This document shows, in pieces, positions 1-10,451 of a stretch of 64,000 nucleotides of DNA. A model generated the notes under the pieces. The model saw only the letters and a program-made list of their open reading frames with translations, did not search any database and had not been told where the DNA came from. Source of the stretch: JACVRN01 sp036403815 (lineage in GTDB: Bacteria; Acidobacteriota; Blastocatellia; Pyrinomonadales; Pyrinomonadaceae). Each line of letters starts with the position of its first letter. The first letter of the stretch is position 1. Position numbers and translations under genes: made by a program. Where the stretch lies: the NCBI GenBank assembly GCA_036403815.1, contig DASWQH010000013.1:48742-112741 (forward strand). Reading direction: 5' to 3'.

Positions 1-1
1 G

Positions 2-898
2 GAAATGGGACGTGCGTGTCTGCCCGGCGCTTTTCTCTCTACGCTAATGGCCGCTGCGCTCATAGAGCGCGCAGGCAATGCGTCGCAGCGCGCGAAGTAT
101 CTGGAGCCTATCGCGGCGGGAGCATTGAAAGCGACGGTTGCGCTTCTGGAAGAGAGCGCGAGCTGGGACCTGGACGCTTTGAAGCTTGCAACGACGCGCG
201 GGGGCGGCAACTTCTCTCTTACCGGAAGAAAGCTTTTTGTGCCTGATGCTGAAATCTGCAATCTGATAATCTGTGTGGCGCGCGATGGAGACGGTCTGGC
301 GCTCTTGCCCGTCGAGCGTGGTGCGTCCGGTCTCTCGATCAATCCTATGCCTTCTATGGACGGGACGCGCAAAGCATACGAGGTCGCTTTTGAGGGTGTC
401 TCCGTACCGGAAGCGGATGCTTTAGGCGCGGATGGTGACGCGCGCGGGGCGCTTCATAGCGCGTTGGAGGTGGCGACCACTGCGCTGTGCGCGGAGATGG
501 TTGGAGGGATGCAGTGGGTTTTGGACACGACGGTCGAATATGCGAAGACTCGCCAGCAGTTCGGGCGCGCCATAGGCTCTTTTCAGGCCGTGCAGCATCA
601 ATGCGCGGACATGTTGTTGATGGCGGAGAGCGCACGCTCGGCGGCTTATTATGCAGCTTGGACTTTGACAGAGCATGATGGGGCAGCGAGCACGGCTGTT
701 GCTATAGCGAAAGCCTACTGTTCGGATGCTTACAGAGAGGTCTGCAATCGAGGCGTGCAGGTACATGGCGGCATAGGCTTTACCTGGGAACACGACCTGC
801 ATCTCTATTACAGGCGAAGCAAATCAAGCGAGACGCTCTTCGGCGACGCCACGTTTCATCGCGAGCGCCTGGCGCAACTCGTGGTAGATTCCGAATAA
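2..898 (+). CDS. Acyl-CoA dehydrogenase, C-terminal 298 residues (5' end outside window)
   Basis: FAD-dependent acyl-CoA dehydrogenase, which introduces the alpha,beta double bond in acyl-CoA thioesters. The frame is open to the window edge, and the usual length is about 380 residues, so roughly 80 N-terminal residues are missing. The visible Met at 5 aligns to a helix inside the family (GRACLPGAFLSTLMAAA), not to an N-terminus. Family signatures are the YAKTRQQFGRAIGSFQAVQH stretch and the VQVHGGIGFTWEHDLHLYYR stretch near the C-terminus, which contribute to FAD and substrate binding. It is the first gene of a plus-strand acyl-CoA cluster. Substrate chain length cannot be read from the sequence. 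Confidence 0.93.
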   Translation, partial: EMGRACLPGAFLSTLMAAALIERAGNASQRAKYLEPIAAGALKATVALLEESASWDLDALKLATTRGGGNFSLTGRKLFVPDAEICNLIICVARDGDGLALLPVERGASGLSINPMPSMDGTRKAYEVAFEGVSVPEADALGADGDARGALHSALEVATTALCAEMVGGMQWVLDTTVEYAKTRQQFGRAIGSFQAVQHQCADMLLMAESARSAAYYAAWTLTEHDGAASTAVAIAKAYCSDAYREVCNRGVQVHGGIGFTWEHDLHLYYRRSKSSETLFGDATFHRERLAQLVVDSE

Positions 899-942
899 AC
901 CTTTGAATAAACTGACGTGAGTCCGGCGTTAAAGCTAAGGAT

Positions 943-1096
943 AGCTCCGTAGGAACTGAATGTTTATAGCTCATCGCATCAAGTATCAAGCTCCTTTAAG
1001 AGCTTAATGTGCATAGAGGTAGTAACATGTCGCTCCTACGGAGCTTAGGCTCAACTTGCCATCTCTCAGCTATAAACATTCAGCTCCTACGGAGCT
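943..1096. repeat. Inverted-repeat element, family A
   Basis: A 29-nt left arm (943-971, starting AGCTCCGTAGGAACTGAATG) and a 29-nt right arm (1068-1096) are inverted copies with one mismatch. Further CTCCTACGGAGCT-type palindromes lie between them. It fills most of the gap between the dehydrogenase and the first SDR. Only one copy is visible here. Confidence 0.85.
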
Positions 1097-1150
1097 AAGA
1101 ACAGTTTTCGCATCTTATCTTGAACTGACATTAAACTAGAGGTTAGGGTA

Positions 1151-1927
1151 ATGACGGCACACATTAAAGAGTTGTTTGATCTGTCGAATCGTGTGGCGAT
1201 TGTCACGGGCGGGTCAAGGGGATTGGGGCTTGAGATGGCCGAAGGGCTGGCCGAATCGGGCGCGTCGCTCATGCTCTGTGCGCGGCGTGAGGAATGGCTG
1301 ACGCCGACTGTCGAGGAGCTGCGCGAGCGCGGCTTCAAGGCTGAAGGAGTGCTTTGCGATGTGTCGAACCCGGACGATGTTCAAAGGGTTGTTGACAGAA
1401 CAATCGAAGTCTATGGCAAAGTGGATATTCTGCTGAACAACGCGGGCATCTCTTGGGGCGCGCGGCCTGAAGCGATGCCGTTTGATAAATGGCAGAAGGT
1501 GATTGACATCAACCTGACGGGCGCGTTTCTGTTCGCACAGGCTGCCGGACGCGAGATGTTGAAGCGCGAAACGGGATGCATCATCAACGTCTCGTCCGTT
1601 TCAGGGTTGCAGTCTTCTGCCGACGGGCCGTATTACATAGGCTACGCCGCGAGCAAAGCGGGGCTGTTCGGCCTGACGCGCGAGCTTGCCGCCTCGTGGG
1701 GGCGACAAGGGATACGCGTGAATGCCATCGCGCCCGGCTTCTTTCATTCGCGCCTTGCCGATGCCGCTATAGAATATGCAGAACCCTCTATCAAAGCGCG
1801 CAATCCTATCGCACGCGTCGGCGCTGCCGGAGAGCTAAAAGGCGTGGCGGTCTTTTTAGCCTCGGACGCCGCCAGCTACATCACCGGGCAAACAATCGTG
1901 GTGGACGGGGGACGCACCATTGTCTAA
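1151..1927 (+). CDS. SDR family oxidoreductase (FabG-like)
   Basis: Classical short-chain dehydrogenase of 258 residues with a Rossmann fold. It shows the cofactor motif TGGSRGLG (residues 19-26), NNAG (96-99), the catalytic Ser in NVSSVSG (about 149) and YAASK (Tyr165, Lys169). It probably interconverts a hydroxyacyl and a ketoacyl thioester or related alcohol using NAD(P)H. It lies between two beta-oxidation genes, and a LvaD-like role (reduction of a 4-ketoacyl-CoA) is possible given the LvaA/LvaC-like genes downstream, but that is inference. Its TAA stop directly precedes a family B repeat. Confidence 0.9.
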   Translation: MTAHIKELFDLSNRVAIVTGGSRGLGLEMAEGLAESGASLMLCARREEWLTPTVEELRERGFKAEGVLCDVSNPDDVQRVVDRTIEVYGKVDILLNNAGISWGARPEAMPFDKWQKVIDINLTGAFLFAQAAGREMLKRETGCIINVSSVSGLQSSADGPYYIGYAASKAGLFGLTRELAASWGRQGIRVNAIAPGFFHSRLADAAIEYAEPSIKARNPIARVGAAGELKGVAVFLASDAASYITGQTIVVDGGRTIV

Positions 1928-2005
1928 GGGATGAGGGCGGCAGCGATGAGGGATGAAGTAAAGGCAACACGCTTTTCTTCTTACTTCATCCCTCTGCCCT
2001 CATCC
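1928..2005. repeat. Inverted-repeat element, family B (GATGAGG heptads)
   Basis: The left arm is built from 7-mers related to GATGAGG (1930-1936, 1945-1951, 1952-1958). The right arm carries the complementary CATCCCT/CCTCATC units (1984-2004). Further copies lie at 13141-13225 and 51572-51694. The element sits directly between a stop codon and the next ribosome binding site. Confidence 0.85.
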
Positions 2006-2026
2006 TTTAATCTGAGGAGACGTTTG

Positions 2027-3721
2027 ATGACGAAAGTCAAAGTGGTTGAAGAGAGCGAGAAGTCCGTTTACGCTGGACGACCGTGGCTCAAACATTATGA
2101 CTACTGGGTGCGGCCACAGATGAACTACCCGCGTCGCCCGTTGCACGAAATCCTGCGCCTGACGGCAGCGGAAGTTCCAGACCGCCCTGCGACCGCTTTT
2201 CTGGGCGCGCATCTCACCTACGGCCAGATAAAAGAACAGGCTGATAAACTAGCCACCGCCTTTGCGCGCCTTGGCATCCGGCAGGGAGACCGCGTAGGGC
2301 TAATGCTGCCCAACTGCCCGCAGTATGTGGTGGCGACTTTCGCTATCCTTCGCCTTGGCGCAACGGTTGTGAACGTCAACCCGCTCTACACGCCGCGCGA
2401 AGTCCTGGTGGTCGCGCAGGACTCAGGCATGCGCCTCCTGCTGACCTTAGACCTGCTCGCACCAGTGACCCTTGCGGTGCGCGAGCAGACGAGCATAGAG
2501 AACATCATCATCACATCTGCCGCCGAGTATTCAATCGCCGCGCTTCCATGTTCTGCTGTGGAAGGCACTCTGTTGATGTCAGCCTTGCTCGCGGGTGTTG
2601 ACGAACCAGACCTGCCGAGTGTTGAGATAAATGCGGACGAGGATGTGGCCGTCTTGCAGTACACGGGCGGCACTACGGGCGTGCCTAAAGGGGCTATGCT
2701 CACGCATTACAACATCTTCGCCAACGTGATTCAGACTGAAAGTTGGGGACACAGGAGCTTGCACCGTGGGGAGGACACATACCTGCTGGTCATCCCTTAC
2801 TTTCACATCTACGGCTTCACGGTCGGCATGATGGCCGGAACGTGGATAGGCGCGCAGCAGGTTCTTATCCCCAAGTATGATGTGGACGCTCTGCTCAGCG
2901 CTATACGCGATTACCGCCCGACTTATTTCCCGGCAGTGCCGACCATCTACATCTCCCTGCTTAATCATCCGAAGGCGAAAGAGTACGGCATTGATAAGGT
3001 GCGAACCTTCAACAGCGGTTCCGCCCCGCTGCCCCTCGAAGTTATAGAGCAGTTCGAGCGCAAGACGGGCGGCACGCTCAACGAAGGTTACGGGCTTTCT
3101 GAAGCCTCGCCCGTGACGCACTCCACAGCCATGCTCGCGCGCCGTAAACCGGGCAGCATCGGTCTGCCTCTGCCGGACACTGACATCAAGATAGTTGATC
3201 TGGAAACCGGCATGCGCGAAGTTGCGGTCGGTGAAGAAGGCGAGCTATGCATCGCTGGGCCGCAGGTGATGAAGGGTTACTGGAACCGCGAGGACGAAAC
3301 AAGCATTGCGCTTCGCAGGGATGATGAGGGACGCACATGGCTCTACACTGGCGATGTCGCGCGCATGGATGAAGACGGCTACTTCTACATAGTGCAGCGC
3401 AAGAAGGACATGATTATCGTCAGCGGCTTCAACGTCTACCCATCGGAAGTCGAAGGCGTGCTCTACATGCACCCGTCTGTGATGGAAGCCGGAGTGATAG
3501 GCATCCCGGACTCGTACCGCGGCGAAATGGTCAAAGCCTTCGTCGTGCTCAAACCGGGCGCAAGCGCTACACCCGAAGAACTCATAGAGCACTGCAAGGG
3601 CGGGCTGGCGGAGTTCAAAGTGCCGTGCCGTATAGAGATTCGAGAGAGCCTGCCGAAGACAGCCGTCGGGAAACTTCTACACCGCGTCCTGCGCGAAGAA
3701 GAGCAGGCGCAGAACGAATAA
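2027..3721 (+). CDS. Long-chain fatty-acid--CoA ligase (AMP-binding)
   Basis: ANL-superfamily acyl-CoA synthetase of 564 residues, forming acyl-AMP and then acyl-CoA from a free acid, ATP and CoA. It shows the ATP loop YTGGTTGVPKGAMLTH, the EGYGLSEASPVTH motif, YTGDVARMDEDGYFYI with the adenylate-binding Asp, the hinge motif RKKDMIIVSGFNVYPSEVE, and the C-terminal catalytic Lys in LPKTAVGKLL. The ATG at 2027 is chosen because GAGGAG (2014-2019) is well placed. The frame continues upstream to 1931, but that part translates a family B repeat. It probably activates the acids that the neighbouring enzymes oxidise. A FadD-like or LvaE-like role is possible, and the exact substrate is unknown. Confidence 0.93.
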   Translation: MTKVKVVEESEKSVYAGRPWLKHYDYWVRPQMNYPRRPLHEILRLTAAEVPDRPATAFLGAHLTYGQIKEQADKLATAFARLGIRQGDRVGLMLPNCPQYVVATFAILRLGATVVNVNPLYTPREVLVVAQDSGMRLLLTLDLLAPVTLAVREQTSIENIIITSAAEYSIAALPCSAVEGTLLMSALLAGVDEPDLPSVEINADEDVAVLQYTGGTTGVPKGAMLTHYNIFANVIQTESWGHRSLHRGEDTYLLVIPYFHIYGFTVGMMAGTWIGAQQVLIPKYDVDALLSAIRDYRPTYFPAVPTIYISLLNHPKAKEYGIDKVRTFNSGSAPLPLEVIEQFERKTGGTLNEGYGLSEASPVTHSTAMLARRKPGSIGLPLPDTDIKIVDLETGMREVAVGEEGELCIAGPQVMKGYWNREDETSIALRRDDEGRTWLYTGDVARMDEDGYFYIVQRKKDMIIVSGFNVYPSEVEGVLYMHPSVMEAGVIGIPDSYRGEMVKAFVVLKPGASATPEELIEHCKGGLAEFKVPCRIEIRESLPKTAVGKLLHRVLREEEQAQNE

Positions 3722-3722
3722 T

Positions 3723-3858
3723 TGTAGGGGCAGGGCTAGTCCCTGCCCGTATCGTTCGTCAGAACGATCATCAAAGCGAATTAGCCTTAACGTTAATGAT
3801 TAATGAATCTATCCAGCACCTTGCGGTGCTACGGGCAGGGACAAGCCCTGCCCCTACA
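3723..3858. repeat. Inverted-repeat element, family C
   Basis: Outer arms TGTAGGGGCAGGGCT... (3723-3751) and its inverted copy (3830-3858) match over 29 nt with one mismatch. Each arm is itself a hairpin of the type GGGCAGGGCTAGTCCCTGCCC. A second copy lies at 47967-48102. It fills the gap between the ligase and the next SDR. Confidence 0.88.
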
Positions 3859-3885
3859 GTATGAATTAAAAAGCGAGATGAATTT

Positions 3886-4707
3886 ATGCAATTGATGGAA
3901 GGTAAGGTGGCGATTGTCACCGGCGCGGCGCGTGGTATCGGTCGCGCTTGTGCAGAAGCTTTCGCAACGCATGGTGCGCGCGTGGTCGTCTCGGATATTG
4001 ACGAGGCTCCGACGCATGAGGCGGTCGAGCAGCTTAAGGGCGCAGGCCATGATGCATTGGCCGTCGCGGGCGATGTGACGGCCACTGATTTCGCACCGCG
4101 ATTGATTAAGGCGGCGCTTGATGGGTACGGGCGGATTGATGCTATCGTCAACAACGCGGGCTATACCTGGGACGGAGTGGTTCACAAGATGACGGACGAG
4201 CAGTGGCAGGCTATGCTGGACGTTCATCTGACCGCGCCGTTTCGCCTCATACGCGCCGCTTCAGAGTACCTGCGCGAGACCGCCAAGCGCGAGAAGGAAG
4301 AAACGGGGCGTGCCACGGCGCGCAAGATTGTCAACGTCAGCTCGACCACAGGCACACGCGGCAACGCCGGACAGTCCAACTATGCAGCGGGCAAGGCGGG
4401 CATCGTCGGCGTGACAAAGACCTTGGCGAAGGAGTGGGGGCAGTTCAACATACAGGTCAACGCCGTCGCCTTTGGTTTCATAGAGACCAGATTGACGCAG
4501 GCCAAAGAAGCGGGCGAACGTCTGACGCGCGAATCGGCTGACATAAGCCTGGGGATTCCTCAACAGAATCGCGAGATTGCCTTCAGGATGATCCCTATGG
4601 GTCGCGGCGGCACACCGGAAGAGGCCGCGGGCGCGGTGCTCTTCTTCTCGTCACCACTCAGCGATTATGTTTCGGGGCAGGTGCTGGAAGTGACAGGCGG
4701 CTTGTGA
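3886..4707 (+). CDS. SDR family oxidoreductase (3-oxoacyl reductase type)
   Basis: Short-chain dehydrogenase of 273 residues. It has TGAARGIG (12-19), NNAG (89-92), the catalytic Ser near 153 (NVSSTTG) and Tyr166/Lys170 in YAAGK. The C-terminus DYVSGQVLEVTGGL is typical of FabG/PhaB-type reductases. It is longer than FabG because of an insertion around 130-145 (RETAKREKEETGRATAR). The start at 3886 could instead be the ATG at 3895. It probably oxidises or reduces a hydroxyacyl/ketoacyl-CoA in the surrounding pathway. Confidence 0.9.
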   Translation: MQLMEGKVAIVTGAARGIGRACAEAFATHGARVVVSDIDEAPTHEAVEQLKGAGHDALAVAGDVTATDFAPRLIKAALDGYGRIDAIVNNAGYTWDGVVHKMTDEQWQAMLDVHLTAPFRLIRAASEYLRETAKREKEETGRATARKIVNVSSTTGTRGNAGQSNYAAGKAGIVGVTKTLAKEWGQFNIQVNAVAFGFIETRLTQAKEAGERLTRESADISLGIPQQNREIAFRMIPMGRGGTPEEAAGAVLFFSSPLSDYVSGQVLEVTGGL

Positions 4708-4729
4708 AGATTTGAGATTATGAGCTTCT

Positions 4730-4804
4730 GTCAGTACCACCTGCGGTAGCGGGTGAGTGATAGCGTAGACAGATAACCCACCCGCTACCGCAGGTGGTAC
4801 TGAC
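4730..4804. repeat. Inverted-repeat element, family D (REPIN-like)
   Basis: A 75-nt near-perfect inverted repeat beginning GTCAGTACCACCTGCGGTAG and ending with its complement. This copy carries paired changes in both arms (CACC/GGTG instead of CGCC/GGCG), so the stem stays paired. Other copies: 8088-8161, 18329-18352, 19194-19266, 35078-35152, 38184-38257. Confidence 0.9.
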
Positions 4805-4825
4805 CTGAATTCGGAGAGATTGTTT

Positions 4826-5575
4826 ATGAATGAAGAGGCTATTAAATTCGACATCTGCTGCGCGGCGCGACTGCTCTATCGTCAGGGCTTGAGCGTCGCC
4901 AATGCCGGGCATCTGAGCGTGGCTGTAGGCGAGAATCGTATGCTGGTTAATCACTTCGGGCCGTCGTTTGCAACGCTCAGGCCGGAGAACATAGTGCCTG
5001 TGGATTTTTCAGGGCGCGTGCTTGAAGGCGAAGCGTACGTTAATGACACCATACGCCTGCACGGCATTATTCATCGCGAGAATCCATCGGCGGTCGCTAT
5101 CGCGCACACGCACCCGCCCACTGTCGTCACCTACAGCGCTTTTCGCACCGTGCCTGAAATTTACGATCAGGAAAGCTGCATGCTGGTTGATGACGTGGGC
5201 GTGGTCGAAGATGATTACGAAGGCTTGGCTTCGGATGAAGAGCGCGTGATGCCAATCGCAAACGCTCTCAAGGAGAAGCGCGCGGTCATCCTTCCCAATC
5301 ACGGCGCAATCACTACGGGCGATAACATTCAGGTGGCGTTCGTGCGCATGATTCTTCTCGAAGACATGGCTGTGCGAAATATAGCGGTCGCGCAGGCGGC
5401 GCAGGCGCTTGGGCGCAAACCCGTGCCGATTTCCTTGGATGCCGCACGCCGCGCCAAGGCCGAGATAGCGCGCATCCCTGTATTTGCGCCGCTCTGGAAA
5501 GATTTTCTGACGCGTCTCAGCGCAACAGACCCGGACTTGTTTGCAGGACGAGAGGCGGCTATGACCGCAAAGTAA
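4826..5575 (+). CDS. Class II aldolase/adducin-family protein
   Basis: A 249-residue class II aldolase fold protein (FucA/AraD/adducin superfamily), a metal-dependent family of aldolases, epimerases and decarboxylases. The zinc ligands are visible as His94-Thr-His96 (IAHTHPP) and His159 (PNHGAI). The position that usually holds the catalytic Glu ahead of the HxH pair appears to be Thr75 (NDTIRLHG), so the reaction may not be a classical aldol cleavage. The ATG at 4826 is preferred because GGAGAG lies at 4813-4818. Its location inside a beta-oxidation cluster suggests action on an acyl-derived substrate, but the reaction is not determinable. Confidence 0.85.
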   Translation: MNEEAIKFDICCAARLLYRQGLSVANAGHLSVAVGENRMLVNHFGPSFATLRPENIVPVDFSGRVLEGEAYVNDTIRLHGIIHRENPSAVAIAHTHPPTVVTYSAFRTVPEIYDQESCMLVDDVGVVEDDYEGLASDEERVMPIANALKEKRAVILPNHGAITTGDNIQVAFVRMILLEDMAVRNIAVAQAAQALGRKPVPISLDAARRAKAEIARIPVFAPLWKDFLTRLSATDPDLFAGREAAMTAK

Positions 5576-5579
5576 TTAG

Positions 5580-5655
5580 ATTGCGGAATGCGGATTGCGG
5601 ATTGCGGATTTAAGAACAACGGGATGCTTTTCAATCCGCAATCCGCATTCCGCAA
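5580..5655. repeat. Inverted-repeat element, family E (ATTGCGG heptads)
   Basis: The left arm is four tandem 7-mers ATTGCGG/AATGCGG/ATTGCGG/ATTGCGG (5580-5607). The right arm is the complementary AATCCGC series (5632-5655), with a short loop between. It lies between the aldolase-like gene and the FadN-like gene. Confidence 0.9.
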
Positions 5656-5675
5656 TTATGTGAATCGGAGAGCTA

Positions 5676-8087
<2,412 letters not shown>

Positions 8088-8161
8088 GTCAGTACCGCCT
8101 GCGGTAGCGGGCGGGTCTCAATCATCACCAACACCCGCCCGCTACCGCAGGCGGTACTGAC
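8088..8161. repeat. Inverted-repeat element, family D (REPIN-like)
   Basis: A 74-nt inverted repeat, GTCAGTACCGCCTGCGGTAG... with a complementary right arm, starting at the base after the TAA stop of the FadN-like gene. It could form a strong hairpin in the transcript at the gene end. Confidence 0.92.
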
Positions 8162-8187
8162 AGGAATGGTGAGCGGTTACTAAAGGG

Positions 8188-8670
8188 ATGGCAAGAATAG
8201 TCAACGAAGATGTATCGGAGAGTAAAGCTGAAACTCGCGGCAAGCTGAGCGGGCTTGAGTACATGCAGAAGCTCGCGGCGGGAGAGTTGCCGCAGTCCGG
8301 CATGGGACAGTTGATGGGTTTCAAGCTCGTAGAAGTGAGCAAAGGATATGCTGTCCTGACCGTCAAACCGGAGGCTCGGCACTACAACGGGATAGGCATC
8401 GCGCATGGCGGGTTGGCCGCAACCCTGCTCGATTCGGCAACTGGTTGTGCCATCAATACCATGATGCCCGCGGGCAGAATCTTTACGACGCTGGAGATGA
8501 AGATCAACTATGTACGTCCCATCAGAGGCGAGACGGGAGAGGTGCGTTGCGAGGCGCACGTCATTCACGCGGGCGGTCGCGTCGCCACCGCCGAAGGGCG
8601 CATCGTGGATAAAGACGGAAAACTTTACGCGCACGGCACTGCGACCTGCATGCTGTTTCAGGTTAGATAA
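8188..8670 (+). CDS. PaaI-family hotdog thioesterase
   Basis: A 160-residue PaaI/YdiI-type acyl-CoA thioesterase of the hotdog fold, releasing free acid and CoA. The diagnostic region is GIAHGGLAATLLDSATGCA (around 75-93), where HGG and the Asp form the active site of this family. An N-terminal extension (about 25 residues) precedes GLEYMQKLAAGELP. It is a clear paralogue of the 13270-13773 protein, sharing this motif and the preceding region. It may act as an overflow valve for the acyl-CoA pathway. The start ATG has AAAGGG immediately before it, so spacing is poor. Confidence 0.9.
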   Translation: MARIVNEDVSESKAETRGKLSGLEYMQKLAAGELPQSGMGQLMGFKLVEVSKGYAVLTVKPEARHYNGIGIAHGGLAATLLDSATGCAINTMMPAGRIFTTLEMKINYVRPIRGETGEVRCEAHVIHAGGRVATAEGRIVDKDGKLYAHGTATCMLFQVR

Positions 8671-8717
8671 TCGGGATTCAAACGCAGGCGCGAAAGTCTT
8701 AGATTGGAACGAGCGTA

Positions 8718-9089
8718 ATGAAAATCGGTGACCAGTTATCATGGGAGCGTACGTTTACAGAAGATGATATTCGCTTGTTCGGCAAATTTACAGGCGACGA
8801 AGGAACGCATCACATGACGCCGGATGAGGCTGGCAAACTCATGGTGCATGGACTCCTGACGGCGACTCTGCCGACCAAGATTGGCGGTGATATTAATTTC
8901 ATCGCCCGCGAGATGCGGTTCCTGTTTCACAGGCCGGTCTTCGCCGGAGACACTGTGCGTTGCGAGGTAACAATCGTCGAGCTTGAAGAGGAAGAGCAAT
9001 ATCATCAATTGAAATCGAAGTGGAGTTGTCGCAACCAGCACGGCAAAGAAGTGATGAGCGGCGAAGCCACTGGCATCGTTCGTAAATAG
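8718..9089 (+). CDS. MaoC-like (R)-specific enoyl-CoA hydratase
   Basis: A 123-residue single hotdog protein of the MaoC/PhaJ family, hydrating trans-2-enoyl-CoA to (R)-3-hydroxyacyl-CoA. The hydratase-2 dyad is visible as Asp27 and His32 in FTGDEGTHHMTPDEA, with MVHGLLTATLPTKIGG following. The usual Asn-Pro between Asp and His is replaced by Gly-Thr. It is followed 18 bp later by the thiolase gene. It would give the cluster an (R)-hydroxyacyl branch besides the (S)-specific FadN-type enzyme. Confidence 0.87.
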   Translation: MKIGDQLSWERTFTEDDIRLFGKFTGDEGTHHMTPDEAGKLMVHGLLTATLPTKIGGDINFIAREMRFLFHRPVFAGDTVRCEVTIVELEEEEQYHQLKSKWSCRNQHGKEVMSGEATGIVRK

Positions 9090-9107
9090 ATTCGAGGTGG
9101 ACTGCTA

Positions 9108-10292
9108 ATGAGAGAAGCTGTGATTGTGGCCGGTGTTCGAACTGCCGTCGGCAAAGCGCCGCGAGGGAGCCTTCGCACCACACGACCCGACGATATGGCC
9201 GCGACCGTGATAGAGGATTTGCTGCGTAGAGTTCCAGCCGTTCAGCCGGACACTATAGACGATGTGATTATCGGTTGCGCCACGCCCGAAGGCGAGCAGG
9301 GGACGAACGTCGCGCGCATCGCAGCCCTGCGCGCAGGTCTCTCTTATAAAGTGCCAGCCGTGACGGTCAACCGCTTCTGCTCTTCCGGCTCGCAGACCAT
9401 AGCGATGGGGGCAGAGCGCATCATGGCAGGCATGGCCGACTGCATCATAGCGGGCGGCACGGAGTCCATGAGTATGCTGCGCGGCTACACCAAATTCAGG
9501 CCGAACCCACACCTTGTTGAGAACTATCCGGAAGTCTATCTGAGCATGGGGCTGACGGCAGAAACGGTCGCGCGCAAGTACGACATCTCGCGCGAAGAGT
9601 CGGACGCCTTCTCTTATCGCAGCCACCAGAAAGCGCTCGCGGCGCAAACATCTGGACGCTTCAAGGACGACGGCATAGTGCCGCTCGAAGTCTTGATTGA
9701 AGAGGTGGGGGATGACGGGCAGGCCAAGCGAAAGAATTTGACGTTTGAAGTGGACGAAGGGCCGCGCGCAGACACTACACCTGAAGTCTTAGCCAAACTG
9801 CGCCCGGTCTTTCATGCCAGAGGGAGTGTCACGGCGGGCAATTCCAGCCAGACATCGGACGGCGCTGCCGGAGTGATCGTGATGTCCAGCGAGCGCGCTG
9901 AAGAGCTGGGCTTGAAGCCGCTGGCGCGATTCGTCTCTTACGCTGTCGGAGGAGTGCCGCCGGAGATTATGGGAATGGGGCCGGTCGTGGCGGTGCCGAA
10001 GGCTTTGAAGCTTGCGGGACTCAAGCTCGAAGAGATTGACCTTATCGAATTGAACGAAGCGTTCGCGTGTCAGGCCATAGCAGTGATGCGCGAGCTAGGC
10101 ATGGACGACGAGCGTGTGAACGTCAACGGCGGCGCTGTTGCTCTGGGGCATCCACTGGGCGCTTCGGGTGCCAAGCTGACCGTGCAGCTTTTGGGCGAGA
10201 TGCGTCGCCGCAAGAGCCGTTACGGCATGGTGACTATGTGCGTCGGCGGCGGGCAGGGCGCGGCGACCGTCTTTGAGAATCTTCAAACTTAG
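9108..10292 (+). CDS. Acetyl-CoA C-acyltransferase (thiolase)
   Basis: A 394-residue thiolase that cleaves 3-ketoacyl-CoA with CoA to acetyl-CoA and a shortened acyl-CoA. The acyl-accepting Cys91 lies in NRFCSSGSQTIAMGAERI. The second catalytic pair is His in GGAVALGHPLGASGAKL and Cys in MCVGGGQGAA, and NEAFACQA is the fourth family motif. All catalytic residues are present and the length is normal. GAGGTGG at 9094-9100 precedes the start. It completes the beta-oxidation spiral with the FadN-type fusion upstream and is most likely FadA-like. Confidence 0.95.
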   Translation: MREAVIVAGVRTAVGKAPRGSLRTTRPDDMAATVIEDLLRRVPAVQPDTIDDVIIGCATPEGEQGTNVARIAALRAGLSYKVPAVTVNRFCSSGSQTIAMGAERIMAGMADCIIAGGTESMSMLRGYTKFRPNPHLVENYPEVYLSMGLTAETVARKYDISREESDAFSYRSHQKALAAQTSGRFKDDGIVPLEVLIEEVGDDGQAKRKNLTFEVDEGPRADTTPEVLAKLRPVFHARGSVTAGNSSQTSDGAAGVIVMSSERAEELGLKPLARFVSYAVGGVPPEIMGMGPVVAVPKALKLAGLKLEEIDLIELNEAFACQAIAVMRELGMDDERVNVNGGAVALGHPLGASGAKLTVQLLGEMRRRKSRYGMVTMCVGGGQGAATVFENLQT

Positions 10293-10327
10293 AGCAATGT
10301 CTAATTGAGTCGGTATGACGAAAAAGA

Positions 10328-10422
10328 TTCACCGCAGAGACGCGTAGGACGTAGAGGGGGCGCAGAGAAGATAGATTTAACTCTCTGCGCTTCCTCCGCT
10401 ATCTCTGCGTCTCTGCGGTGAA
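10328..10422. repeat. Inverted-repeat element, family F
   Basis: The left arm starts TTCACCGCAGAGACGC and the right arm ends with the complementary GCGTCTCTGCGGTGAA. The inner arms hold the related units GGCGCAGAGA and TCTCTGCGCTTCC. Another copy lies at 24751-24849, and a third, interrupted by a family D element, around 35043-35200. Confidence 0.88.
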
Positions 10423-10451
10423 TGCATCATTCCATAAGAGAAACTTAACCT

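Noticed and set aside
1931..2026. N-terminal extension of the acyl-CoA ligase
   Set aside because: These codons lie in a family B repeat, while a good GAGGAG site precedes the ATG at 2027.
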